Shown here: positions 15,255-23,451 of the stretch, piece after piece | How positions within the stretch are numbered: position 1 is the stretch's first letter | Layout: each line of letters starts with the position of its first letter | DNA from: Desulfopila inferna | GTDB taxonomy: Bacteria > Desulfobacterota > Desulfobulbia > Desulfobulbales > Desulfocapsaceae | NCBI RefSeq assembly: GCF_016919005.1 | Contig: NZ_JAFFQE010000002.1 | Span: 372,001-436,000, forward strand | DNA: 64,000 nt | Direction of reading: 5' to 3' | Translations under genes and position numbers: made by a program | The notes under the pieces: generated by a model | What the model saw: the letters and a program-made list of their open reading frames with translations, nothing else | Database searches by the model: none | What the model was told of the DNA's origin: nothing

Positions 15255-17204
15255 ATGTCGAAACCATTATGGACTCCATCGGAACAACGCATTAAAGCTT
15301 CCAATATGTACAGGTTCATGGAGCGTGTCAACCGTCAGTATGGAATGGATTTTTCCGATTACGATGTTCTCTATCAGTGGTCCATAGAAAACCTGGAGGA
15401 CTTTTGGGCGGAGTTGTGGGATTTTGTCGGCATCAAGGCCTCGCGAAGTTACGACCGGGTGATCGACGATCCGCAAAAAATGACGGGCGCACAATGGTTT
15501 TCAGGAAGCAGGCTCAATTTTGCCGAAAACCTGCTGCGCTTCAGGGATGAAGAGACGGCATTGATATTTCGGGGAGAGAACCGTGTCCGTCGATCCCTTA
15601 CCTACCGCGAACTCTATGCGGCTGTGGCCGGGACTGCTGCTTCTCTCAAGGATATGGGCATTATCCCCGGGGACCGGGTGGTGGGCTTCATGCCCAATAT
15701 GCCGGAATCGATTATCGCCATGCTTGCCGCCACCAGCCTTGGAGCGGTCTGGTCTTCCTGCTCTCCCGATTTCGGTGTCAAAGGTGTGCTCGACCGATTC
15801 GGCCAGACCAGCCCCAGAGTGCTCTTTACCGCCGATGGCTATTTTTTTAAGGGCAGGACAATTGACAGCCTGGCAAAGATCGCCGGCATTGCCGAGCAGA
15901 TACCCTCACTGGAAAGAATAGTGGTGGTGCCCTATATTTCCAAGGAGCCCGATATCGAGAATCTGCCCAAGGCCGTGCATTTCACGGATTTCTGCGACCA
16001 TGAAACGGAGCAGATCGACTTCGTCCAGCTGCCTTTCGACCATCCCCTCTACATCATGTATTCCTCGGGTACCACCGGCCCGCCCAAATGCATGGTACAG
16101 AGCAGCGGCGGTGTGCTCATCCACCAGTTGAAGGAATTGGTCCTGCATACCGATCTTAAACGGGAGGATACCATCTTCTACTACACGACCTGCGGCTGGA
16201 TGATGTGGAACTGGTTGACCACCTCGCTTGCTGTCGGGGCAACGCTGGTTCTCTTCGACGGTAATCCCTTTCATCCGGAACCCGATGCCCTCTGGCGCAT
16301 GGCTCAGGATGAGCAGATCACCATTTTCGGCACCAGTGCCGGTTATATAGCAGCCCTGAAAAACGCCGGCGTCAAGCCGGGCAGACAATTTGATCTGAGC
16401 CCACTCAAGGCCCTGCTCTCCACCGGCTCCCCCCTCTCCAAAGAGGATTTTCACTTCATCTACAGGGAAATAAAAGAGGATCTGCAGCTGGCCTCCATCT
16501 CCGGTGGCTCCGACCTTAACGGCTGTTTCGCTCTGGGCAATCCCATGGGCCCGGTCTATGAAGGCGAACTCCAGTGCCGTGGGCTGGGCATGAAGGTCTT
16601 TGCCTATGACGAGAGCGGCAACCCCGTGGTCGGCAAACAGGGGGAGCTGGTATGCACGGCCCCCTTCCCTTCGATGCCCATCTATTTCTGGGATGATGAA
16701 GACGGCAGTAAATACCGCTCCGCCTACTTTGAAGGCTTTCCCAACGCCTGGACCCATGGCGACTTCATCGAGGTGACGCCACGAGGCGGCCTGATCATGT
16801 ACGGCAGATCCGATGCCACCCTCAACCCCGGCGGGGTAAGGATAGGTACGGCGGAGATTTACCGAATCATCGAACAGATTGAAGATATCGAGGACAGCGT
16901 CGTCGTCGGACAGAAATGGCAGAACGATGTCAGAGTTCTTCTCTTTGTCAAAATGAAAAACGGTTATGAGCTCTCCGATGACTTAATCAAGACCATCAGG
17001 GACTTGATCCGCTCCTTAGCCTCACCACGCCATGTTCCAGCAAAAATCATAGCAGCGCCTGATATCCCCTACACCCTTAATATGAAAAAAGTGGAGCTTG
17101 CCGTACAGAAAATGATCCACGGACGTGAAGTAAAAAACAAAGACGCCCTGAAAAATCCAGAAGCCCTCGATTTTTTCGGCAAAGTCAAGGAGCTGGAGTC
17201 ATAA
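15255..17204 (+). CDS. Acetoacetate-CoA ligase
   Basis: At 649 residues this is the normal length for acetoacetyl-CoA synthetase, which activates acetoacetate with ATP and CoA. Features include the N-terminal ACAS-like segment (FWAELWDFVGIKAS), the P-loop MYSSGTTGPPKCMVQ, TTCGWMMWNW, SGGSDLNGCF and the hinge region YGRSDATLNPGGVRIGTAEI. The C-terminal lysine lies in YTLNMKKVELAVQK, as is typical for this enzyme. It would recycle acetoacetate released in leucine degradation. The gene is followed 71 bases later by isovaleryl-CoA dehydrogenase on the same strand. Confidence 0.9.
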   Translation: MSKPLWTPSEQRIKASNMYRFMERVNRQYGMDFSDYDVLYQWSIENLEDFWAELWDFVGIKASRSYDRVIDDPQKMTGAQWFSGSRLNFAENLLRFRDEETALIFRGENRVRRSLTYRELYAAVAGTAASLKDMGIIPGDRVVGFMPNMPESIIAMLAATSLGAVWSSCSPDFGVKGVLDRFGQTSPRVLFTADGYFFKGRTIDSLAKIAGIAEQIPSLERIVVVPYISKEPDIENLPKAVHFTDFCDHETEQIDFVQLPFDHPLYIMYSSGTTGPPKCMVQSSGGVLIHQLKELVLHTDLKREDTIFYYTTCGWMMWNWLTTSLAVGATLVLFDGNPFHPEPDALWRMAQDEQITIFGTSAGYIAALKNAGVKPGRQFDLSPLKALLSTGSPLSKEDFHFIYREIKEDLQLASISGGSDLNGCFALGNPMGPVYEGELQCRGLGMKVFAYDESGNPVVGKQGELVCTAPFPSMPIYFWDDEDGSKYRSAYFEGFPNAWTHGDFIEVTPRGGLIMYGRSDATLNPGGVRIGTAEIYRIIEQIEDIEDSVVVGQKWQNDVRVLLFVKMKNGYELSDDLIKTIRDLIRSLASPRHVPAKIIAAPDIPYTLNMKKVELAVQKMIHGREVKNKDALKNPEALDFFGKVKELES

Positions 17205-17275
17205 AAGCCACCACGGCAATGGATCGTTGTACTTGATTCAAATGGTGGCAATTTTCCCAAACTCAGGAGACACCC

Positions 17276-18445
17276 ATGAAGACTTACCCTCAATTGAATT
17301 TTGATCTGGGAGAAACAGCAAACCTGCTGCGTGAATCAGTGCAGGGCTTTGTCGGGACGGAAATCGCTCCACTGGCGGACGATATTGACAGAAACGATGA
17401 ATTCCCACTTGAGCTGTGGCGCAAGATGGGCGCCATGGGACTTCTGGGCATCACCGTGGACGACAAATACGGCGGTGCGGAAATGGGCTATCTTGAGCAT
17501 ACCATCGCCATGGAAGAGATCAGCCGCGGCTCCGGTTCGGTCGGCCTGGCCTACGGCGCGCATTCCAATCTCTGCGTCAACCAGATCAAGCTCAACGGCA
17601 GCGAAGCCCAGAAAGAGCGCTACCTGCCGAAACTTATCAGCGGGGAATACATCGGGGCCCTGGCCATGAGCGAGGCAGGCTCGGGCTCCGATGTGGTCAG
17701 CATGCGCCTCTCCGCCGACAGGGAGGGAGATTCCTATATCCTCAATGGAACCAAGATGTGGATTACCAACGGCCCCCATGCCGATGTCCTGGTGGTCTAC
17801 GGCAAGACCTCGCCCAAAATGGTACACAAAGGCATCACCGCCTTTCTGGTGGAGAAGGGAATGAAGGGTTTTTCCACCTCACCCAAACTGGACAAACTGG
17901 GCATGCGGGGCTCTCCAACCTGCGAGCTTGTCTTTGAAAACTGCGTGGTCCCCGCGGAGAATGTCCTGGGGCGGGTGGACAGAGGTGTCGAGGTCCTGAT
18001 GAGCGGACTTGATTATGAACGCCTGGTTTTGTCAGGCGGGCCGCTGGGAATCATGGCCTCCTGCATGGATGTAGTACTCCCCTATATCCATGAGCGCAGG
18101 CAGTTCGGCCGGGCGATTGGCGAATTCGAGCTGATGCAGGGCAAGCTCGCCGATATGTATTCCACCTGGAATGCCTGCAGATCCTACGTCTATACGGTGG
18201 CCAAGGCAGCCGACGCCGGCTATAAAATCCGTAAGGATGCCGCCTCCGTAATCCTCTTTGCCGCCGAAAAGGCAACCTGGATGGCACTCGAGGCCATCCA
18301 GTGCCTCGGCGGCAACGGCTATATCAACGAATTCCCCACCGGCAGATTCCTCCGGGATGCCAAGCTCTATGAGATCGGGGCCGGCACCTCCGAGATACGC
18401 AGAATGCTGATTGGCCGTGAACTGTTTCGCGATACCGCTGAATAA
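17276..18445 (+). CDS. Isovaleryl-CoA dehydrogenase
   Basis: This 389-residue flavoprotein oxidises isovaleryl-CoA to 3-methylcrotonyl-CoA, passing electrons to electron-transfer flavoprotein. It shows the acyl-CoA dehydrogenase motifs [32 protein letters not shown] and [16 protein letters not shown]. The catalytic glutamate sits at Glu248 in [14 protein letters not shown], the position special to isovaleryl-CoA dehydrogenases. The site used by most other family members is small instead ([12 protein letters not shown]). This is the strongest single pointer to leucine catabolism. The usual downstream methylcrotonyl-CoA carboxylase genes are not in the window. Confidence 0.92.
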   Translation: MKTYPQLNFDLGETANLLRESVQGFVGTEIAPLADDIDRNDEFPLELWRKMGAMGLLGITVDDKYGGAEMGYLEHTIAMEEISRGSGSVGLAYGAHSNLCVNQIKLNGSEAQKERYLPKLISGEYIGALAMSEAGSGSDVVSMRLSADREGDSYILNGTKMWITNGPHADVLVVYGKTSPKMVHKGITAFLVEKGMKGFSTSPKLDKLGMRGSPTCELVFENCVVPAENVLGRVDRGVEVLMSGLDYERLVLSGGPLGIMASCMDVVLPYIHERRQFGRAIGEFELMQGKLADMYSTWNACRSYVYTVAKAADAGYKIRKDAASVILFAAEKATWMALEAIQCLGGNGYINEFPTGRFLRDAKLYEIGAGTSEIRRMLIGRELFRDTAE

Positions 18446-18901
18446 AAATCAGCTGTTGCGGATTACAAATTACAGATCAGTACAACGACTGCCGGGTCCT
18501 GCTTATCAGAACCCACAAGGACACGGACTGCAAAACTTCTCGCCCGAGAGAATCCAGCGGTCTGACGACACCGATGATGTTCTACTGAGGATATGGTATC
18601 AATCATTACCTTAAAGACATCCACATAACCGAGCGTTTCTGGATTGTTCTGATCGCCCCTCCCTCCAGCCAATGGTTTCACAGCTGTGCCTGTTCTGCAT
18701 AGCTGAGCTTACCATTACAACTTAGCAACTCTCTTTCGCTCGTATCATTTTAGCTGAAGTAGCTTCACCCCCCTTGAATCGGGCATCACAAAAAAATTGT
18801 GGCAGCATCCAAAATCGACTAGTGTAGTCGCTGATAAAATTGAATCACCGGAGATAATGTCGCACCTGCTTCACGGATAGAGATTGGAGATAGTAGAGAA
18901 A
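18446..18901. other. Intergenic region after isovaleryl-CoA dehydrogenase
   Basis: No gene is supported in these 456 bases. A short minus-strand stretch around 18560-18640 can be read as GYVDVFK and resembles part of the GYD gene at 10504, possibly a decayed copy. The VTC gene that follows has GGAG at 18886-18889. Confidence 0.5.
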
Positions 18902-19582
18902 ATGGCCGAACACGAGACAAAATTTGTCTTTCCCGCAGTACAGTCAATGCCCCTGATCAACTGGTTGCTGAGCCGCTGTGTTGAAGATGGCGATTATCCC
19001 AGGGGGGTCATTTCCTCGGTGTATTATGATACACTGGCTTGGAATTTTCTCGCAGAGAAAAATAACAGCGATTTTCTCAAGACGAAGTTTCGTTTGCGCT
19101 GGTACCAGGATACCGGTTATTCAAGTTATTCCGCCATGGCCTATTTCGAAAAGAAACGGAAGATCGGCAGCTCGAGAGAAAAAATGAGGGTTGAAGTACC
19201 GCTTGACGATGCGGTCAAAAAGGCCAGGTATCTTAACGATCCTTATTTTATCGAATTACCCGGTAAGGTTTATTCTCAGTCGCTTCCTCCTGAACGCTCG
19301 ATTCTTCCGGCTTTTCAGATAAGTTATGTGCGGCACCGCTTTGTGGAGCCTCTGTCTGGTGCCAGGCTTGCCGTGGATAGCGAAATCCACGTCCCGCGCA
19401 TAAATCCGATGATGGTGAAACGGAACTGGAAGGAACCCTTAAATGTCGGAGTATTTGAATTTAAATCAAGCTCAATGGATTTACCGGATCGACTCCACGG
19501 CATCACAGTGTTTGGCTGCCGGAAGGGCTCATTTTCCAAATACAGCAACTGCTTCGAGCATATTACCGGCCTGACTGCTTAG
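18902..19582 (+). CDS. VTC-domain protein, putative polyphosphate polymerase
   Basis: The 226-residue protein has the VTC catalytic core pattern: HETKFVF at the N-terminus, SVYYDT, KTKFRLRWY, FEKKRK, a RHRFV segment, VFEFKSS and a final FSKYSNC. These basic and acidic strands line the tunnel that binds nucleotide and polyphosphate in Vtc4-type enzymes, which make inorganic polyphosphate from ATP. The frame is open back to a TTG at 18884, but ATG at 18902 follows the GGAG. It is the first gene of a same-strand set with DUF4956 and CotH genes, a known association for bacterial VTC domains. The enzymatic product here is unproven. Confidence 0.85.
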   Translation: MAEHETKFVFPAVQSMPLINWLLSRCVEDGDYPRGVISSVYYDTLAWNFLAEKNNSDFLKTKFRLRWYQDTGYSSYSAMAYFEKKRKIGSSREKMRVEVPLDDAVKKARYLNDPYFIELPGKVYSQSLPPERSILPAFQISYVRHRFVEPLSGARLAVDSEIHVPRINPMMVKRNWKEPLNVGVFEFKSSSMDLPDRLHGITVFGCRKGSFSKYSNCFEHITGLTA

Positions 19583-19705
19583 GCGGTGCGCAGCTTTGGG
19601 AGAAGAAAATAATCAGGAAGATTTTCGTATTTTCCTTCATGAGTAACGTAAAAACGTTTATCAGCAGGTTGCAGAATCTGTACAGCATATTTATCAGGTG
19701 AAAAA

Positions 19706-20401
19706 ATGGAAAGTGGATTATTGGATTTTATTGGCGGATTCGGCAATAAGGAAATTACCGACATAGGGTTATGGCCTCTCTCGGGTCTGCTGCTCATTTC
19801 ACTGATCAGCGCCTTCATCGTCTCCTATCTCTATGTTCATTTCTTCAAACAGCGCTCCACCGGAAGTCAGATCCACCGTGCCTTTCCTCTTCTGGGCATA
19901 TCCATTACTGCTATTTTTATCTGCATTCAGTTTTCCCTGCCGTTGTCGCTTGGCCTTTTGGGAGCTCTCTCCATCGTCCGTTTCAGGACTCCGATAAAAG
20001 AACCTGAAGAAATCGGCTTTCTCATGTTGCTCGTTGCCACCTCCATCAGCTGTGCCACCTTCAATCTGGCATTTTTGGCCATTATCCTGTTGACCGCCAC
20101 CCTGGGGCTTTTTCTGGCCAGATTTGGCGGGGTCCTGGTGGATAGTTATTTGAGCAGCGGTATGATCACCTGTACACTGCCCGGCGATTCCTCAGCATCT
20201 CTTGACGGTATCATGGAAACAATTATCTCCCGTGTTGCCGGAGCGCGCATCGATTCAATCAGTGAATCAGGAGAGTATGCCGTGGTCAGTACAAGTTTCC
20301 ATAAGCTTCCCGGTGCCGAACTTGTCCAGCTCAAATCTGCCCTGGCAGCCCTTGACAAGCGAGTCAAGATCGATGTCTTTTACCACAACCAAACATCTTA
20401 A
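19706..20401 (+). CDS. DUF4956 membrane protein
   Basis: The 231-residue protein has about four membrane helices in its first 145 residues and the DUF4956 signature LSIVRFRTPIKEPEEIGFLM. The last 80 residues form a soluble, probably cytoplasmic, helix-strand domain. DUF4956 genes commonly neighbour VTC and CotH genes, and their biochemical role is unknown. The protein may be a channel or scaffold for the polymer made by the VTC enzyme. The next gene begins two bases after its stop. Confidence 0.85.
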   Translation: MESGLLDFIGGFGNKEITDIGLWPLSGLLLISLISAFIVSYLYVHFFKQRSTGSQIHRAFPLLGISITAIFICIQFSLPLSLGLLGALSIVRFRTPIKEPEEIGFLMLLVATSISCATFNLAFLAIILLTATLGLFLARFGGVLVDSYLSSGMITCTLPGDSSASLDGIMETIISRVAGARIDSISESGEYAVVSTSFHKLPGAELVQLKSALAALDKRVKIDVFYHNQTS

Positions 20402-20403
20402 AA

Positions 20404-21222
20404 GTGGTTCTGTTACTTAAAAAGCATCTGCCCGTCCTGCTTCTTTCCGTGATTCTGGTCGGCCTGTCCGTTGCTGCTTCGGACACCGCATATCTGACCA
20501 TAGAAATGACCAGCCGGGAACAAAATTTCATTCAGATCTTCTGGGCCGGAGAAGACGGTCAGTATTCGACCCAAAGGACCTCGACGCTGGTAAGTGAGAA
20601 AGGACATAATGTTTACTCCTTTCCTTTGCACGATGCTCTTCTTATCAAAAAAGTGCGGATTGATCTTCAGCAAGGCAAAGGGGACATACCTCCAGCGCCA
20701 GTGGAAGTCCAGGCAATAGGATATTCTTTCAAATGGCTGTTCAGAAGCAGGCACTTTGACGGGAACATTGACGACTTCGATGCAGTGAAGGGAACTGCCG
20801 CAGCAAAGATCGGAGATAATGCCGAGAAGATGATCTTTACAGATGCCGATCCTCAATTTGAGTTTGATTTGAAGATACGGCCCATAACCTATCAGTTCTT
20901 TCTGCCGATTTATTTCTTTCTGGGCCTGCATTTTCTCCTGTCCCGCTATCTTCTCAAGGGAAAAAAGGGAAGGTATTTTCTTGATATGGTTATACGTGGT
21001 GATTACCAAAAGGTTCTGAATGCCTTTCTCGAAGTTCTGCAAAGGAAACGAATATCATACAGAATACTGCAATCGAGCCTCGCCGGTGATTCAATGCAGG
21101 TCCTATTTCAAATCGATATTCAATCTGCTGAGCTGCTTCGCACATTGCTGCAGGATGCTGCTGTAAAAAACCATCTGCGGAGTCTGCGCTGCGATGCAGC
21201 CCGCAGTGGAGAAATAGTGTAG
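20404..21222 (+). CDS. Unrecognised two-helix membrane protein of the VTC/CotH cluster
   Basis: I do not recognise the family. The 272-residue protein starts with GTG, has an N-terminal hydrophobic helix (about residues 8-25), an extracytoplasmic region of about 135 residues rich in strands, a second helix (about 164-185, YQFFLPIYFFLGLHFLLSRY) and a cytoplasmic C-terminal domain. That C-terminal part (about 195-265) has a helix-strand-strand-helix-strand pattern like the tail of the DUF4956 protein. There is no strong ribosome-binding site, and coupling to the DUF4956 stop two bases upstream would explain translation. A role in the same surface or polymer process is inferred from position. 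Confidence 0.7.
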   Translation: MVLLLKKHLPVLLLSVILVGLSVAASDTAYLTIEMTSREQNFIQIFWAGEDGQYSTQRTSTLVSEKGHNVYSFPLHDALLIKKVRIDLQQGKGDIPPAPVEVQAIGYSFKWLFRSRHFDGNIDDFDAVKGTAAAKIGDNAEKMIFTDADPQFEFDLKIRPITYQFFLPIYFFLGLHFLLSRYLLKGKKGRYFLDMVIRGDYQKVLNAFLEVLQRKRISYRILQSSLAGDSMQVLFQIDIQSAELLRTLLQDAAVKNHLRSLRCDAARSGEIV

Positions 21223-21239
21223 CTGTCACTCTGGTAATT

Positions 21240-21373
21240 TTTGGTTAAACCCCAAAAGGGGATAAGTACCTAGGGCAATTCACAGCTATCAAATACATTA
21301 TTCGTTTTCCTGTTTATTACACCCCTCAAGGGGGTATGAACCGAGTGGCAGAATTTCAGGAGTAAGGTTCTAA
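21240..21373 (-). repeat. Palindromic repeat, type 2, inverted
   Basis: On the minus strand this matches the type 2 copies at 31852-31965 and 56583-56700. The shared segment includes GAATAATGTATTTGATA and CTGTGAATTGCCC, and TTACTCC at one end. A CCCCTCAAGGGGG palindrome is present at about 21323-21335. Its right edge supplies the AGGAG in front of the CotH gene start. Confidence 0.65.
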
Positions 21374-23068
21374 ATGCGTTTACCCAGACCTCCCATACTT
21401 ACCCATTGGTTGCTGGCTCTTGTCCTGTCGCTGTTTGCCGCGCTGCTGTTTTTCCTGCAGGATCATACACCTGTGGCGGAGAAACTAAAGGTCCTGCAGG
21501 TTCGCCATGTTCCTTCTGAGCTGCTCTCCTATAATAAGCTCGGAGAGCTATTCCATAAGATGGGCGCTACCACAATTATTCCTAATCACAGCTTCCGGTA
21601 TAAACAGCAGTTTGATCAACCGGAAATGGAGAATATCGGTCCCTTCCAAAAGAGACGGCAGATAAGCGGCGCCTTAATCGGTATTGGAGAAGAGTATGAG
21701 TTGATGCGGGCTGCAGCAGCAAATCTGAAAAAAGCAGTAAACGACGACAACATCACGATCTCGGTGGTCACCGAAGCGGAAAACATTGACGGCGAACACG
21801 GTATTCTGACCAATTATCAGCAACGCGGTAAAAAAGCCGAACGTCTGGCTTACGCTGCAATTCAAAAAGGTGACACCCTGCTGCAGCAAAGCGCCGTCGG
21901 CTTCAGGCTGCATGGCGGTACCAGCCGGGATCCGTCTTTGCCAAAGCACAGTTACAGGCTCTATTTCAGGAAGATCTACGGGTCTCAATGGTTGGATGTT
22001 GCAGAAATTTTTCCCAAACTGGCGGCTCTCAGAACTCTGGTAGTGCATGATGATATTCCTGATGGCTGGCCGCTGAGCAACGTTATCGCCAATGATCTTT
22101 ATGCAATGGCCGGGGTCAACACCACTGAATATTCCCAGGCCGAATTTATCCTCAATGGCGTCGACCAGGGTCTTGTCTGGCTCTCGCCGCATCTCAGCAA
22201 AAAATATCTCCGGCAGAAGTACAATCTCGAATCGATGCACTTTCACCGTTATCGAGGGGATAAAAAAAATTCCGTATTCTGGGAAGATATGGATAAACTA
22301 TCAACTGATGCAACCTTGACCTATGAAAAGGTTCGCGGAGTGATAGATATTGAAGGTTTGATGAATTATTTTATAGCGGTTACCTTCAGCGGCAATACCG
22401 ACTGGAGCCAGGGAGTGGCTTTCAAAGATGCCAAAGACGACTCTTCGACCTGGCAATGGGTTGCCTGGGACCTTGATCATTGTTTTACCGACTGGTACGC
22501 CTCCAGGAGCAGGAATCCCGACAGAGAGGTCTGGCAGCAGGAAGGGCTCGGACTCATCTTTAAAGAGAAGCTGCACAGGCTGGGGAACTCGCGGCTGCGG
22601 CTCTTCCGACGATTATTTATTGAAGATCCTTCTTTTGAGGATTATTTCATCAGGCGTTATGTACAAATTCTCAATCATGACTTGAGCCCGCAACAACTTG
22701 CTGCTCTCTATCGAAAATATGAGATAATTCTGGAAAAGTATGACAGGGAGAGTAATCCCGAACTGCTGCGCTTCTTTCAGAATCGTCATGGCCACATCCG
22801 TTATGAAATGCGTCATTTCTTTGGGTTGCCTGAGTTTCAGCAACTTCATGTCGAAAGCGATATTATTCCAGAGATATTAGTGGATAGTTATCCTGAAACG
22901 CTGCCTTACACCGGGCACTATCCTGGCGGAATGGAAGTGGTTGTCGAATTGCCGCCGAAACATGACAGTCAGGCGGGCCATTGGCTGGTGGATGGCAAAA
23001 AGGCTGCCGCCGGAAAGGTGACTATCTCTTTGCAGAAAAAAACAACAATCAGGTGGGTTGAACAATGA
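21374..23068 (+). CDS. CotH-like kinase family protein
   Basis: The 564-residue protein has one N-terminal membrane anchor (about residues 11-28) and a large outer part with the CotH fold: GFRLHGGTSRDPSLPKHSYRLYF, then FSGNTDWSQG, and WQWVAWDLDHCF, whose paired aspartates match the metal site of CotH kinases. CotH proteins phosphorylate surface proteins. In VTC-containing clusters their substrate is unknown. The C-terminal 80 residues look like a chitobiase/CBM-type beta domain. The AGGAG in front of the ATG comes from a dispersed repeat. The gene closes the VTC-DUF4956-unknown-CotH set. Confidence 0.85.
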   Translation: MRLPRPPILTHWLLALVLSLFAALLFFLQDHTPVAEKLKVLQVRHVPSELLSYNKLGELFHKMGATTIIPNHSFRYKQQFDQPEMENIGPFQKRRQISGALIGIGEEYELMRAAAANLKKAVNDDNITISVVTEAENIDGEHGILTNYQQRGKKAERLAYAAIQKGDTLLQQSAVGFRLHGGTSRDPSLPKHSYRLYFRKIYGSQWLDVAEIFPKLAALRTLVVHDDIPDGWPLSNVIANDLYAMAGVNTTEYSQAEFILNGVDQGLVWLSPHLSKKYLRQKYNLESMHFHRYRGDKKNSVFWEDMDKLSTDATLTYEKVRGVIDIEGLMNYFIAVTFSGNTDWSQGVAFKDAKDDSSTWQWVAWDLDHCFTDWYASRSRNPDREVWQQEGLGLIFKEKLHRLGNSRLRLFRRLFIEDPSFEDYFIRRYVQILNHDLSPQQLAALYRKYEIILEKYDRESNPELLRFFQNRHGHIRYEMRHFFGLPEFQQLHVESDIIPEILVDSYPETLPYTGHYPGGMEVVVELPPKHDSQAGHWLVDGKKAAAGKVTISLQKKTTIRWVEQ

Positions 23069-23451
23069 TGTCGGCCGGCAGACATCTCGTTTCCGAGATT
23101 CGAACCGGCGGAACATATCCGCAGCAGACTCAGCGCTTACGGAAGTGAAAAATTCTCCAGGCCAGATTGGCCATTCCGGCCGCCATCATCCTTCGTAATA
23201 GATTGACGTCAGAATCTCATGGGAATCGTATTCCCCTTCAAAGCATTACTTCTGCAGCAATTCCCCCAATATCCTTTTCCACAAATGCGCAAGCGTTTGT
23301 AGATCCATCATTAGTTGAAAACTATTATTGTTTTTTTAGTTTTTAAAAGTCGTTTTTTGCTCTGTCGGGACACAATATTAGGAACAATATTATGTCCCGT
23401 AATTTTACCTCGGCCAATATTGGCGAAATCCAGGAGGCCACCTCAACATTG
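23069..23451. other. Convergent gap between CotH gene and nrfA
   Basis: No gene is seen. The only structure I find is the inverted repeat at 23367-23399. The rest is unremarkable. Confidence 0.55.
23367..23399. terminator. Inverted repeat between convergent genes
   Basis: The arms GGGACACAATATT and AATATTATGTCCC, with one mismatch, surround a short loop. The hairpin lies about 50 bases past the nrfA stop and about 300 bases past the CotH stop. It has no T run directly after it on either strand, so terminator is the likeliest but not the only reading. Confidence 0.35.
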
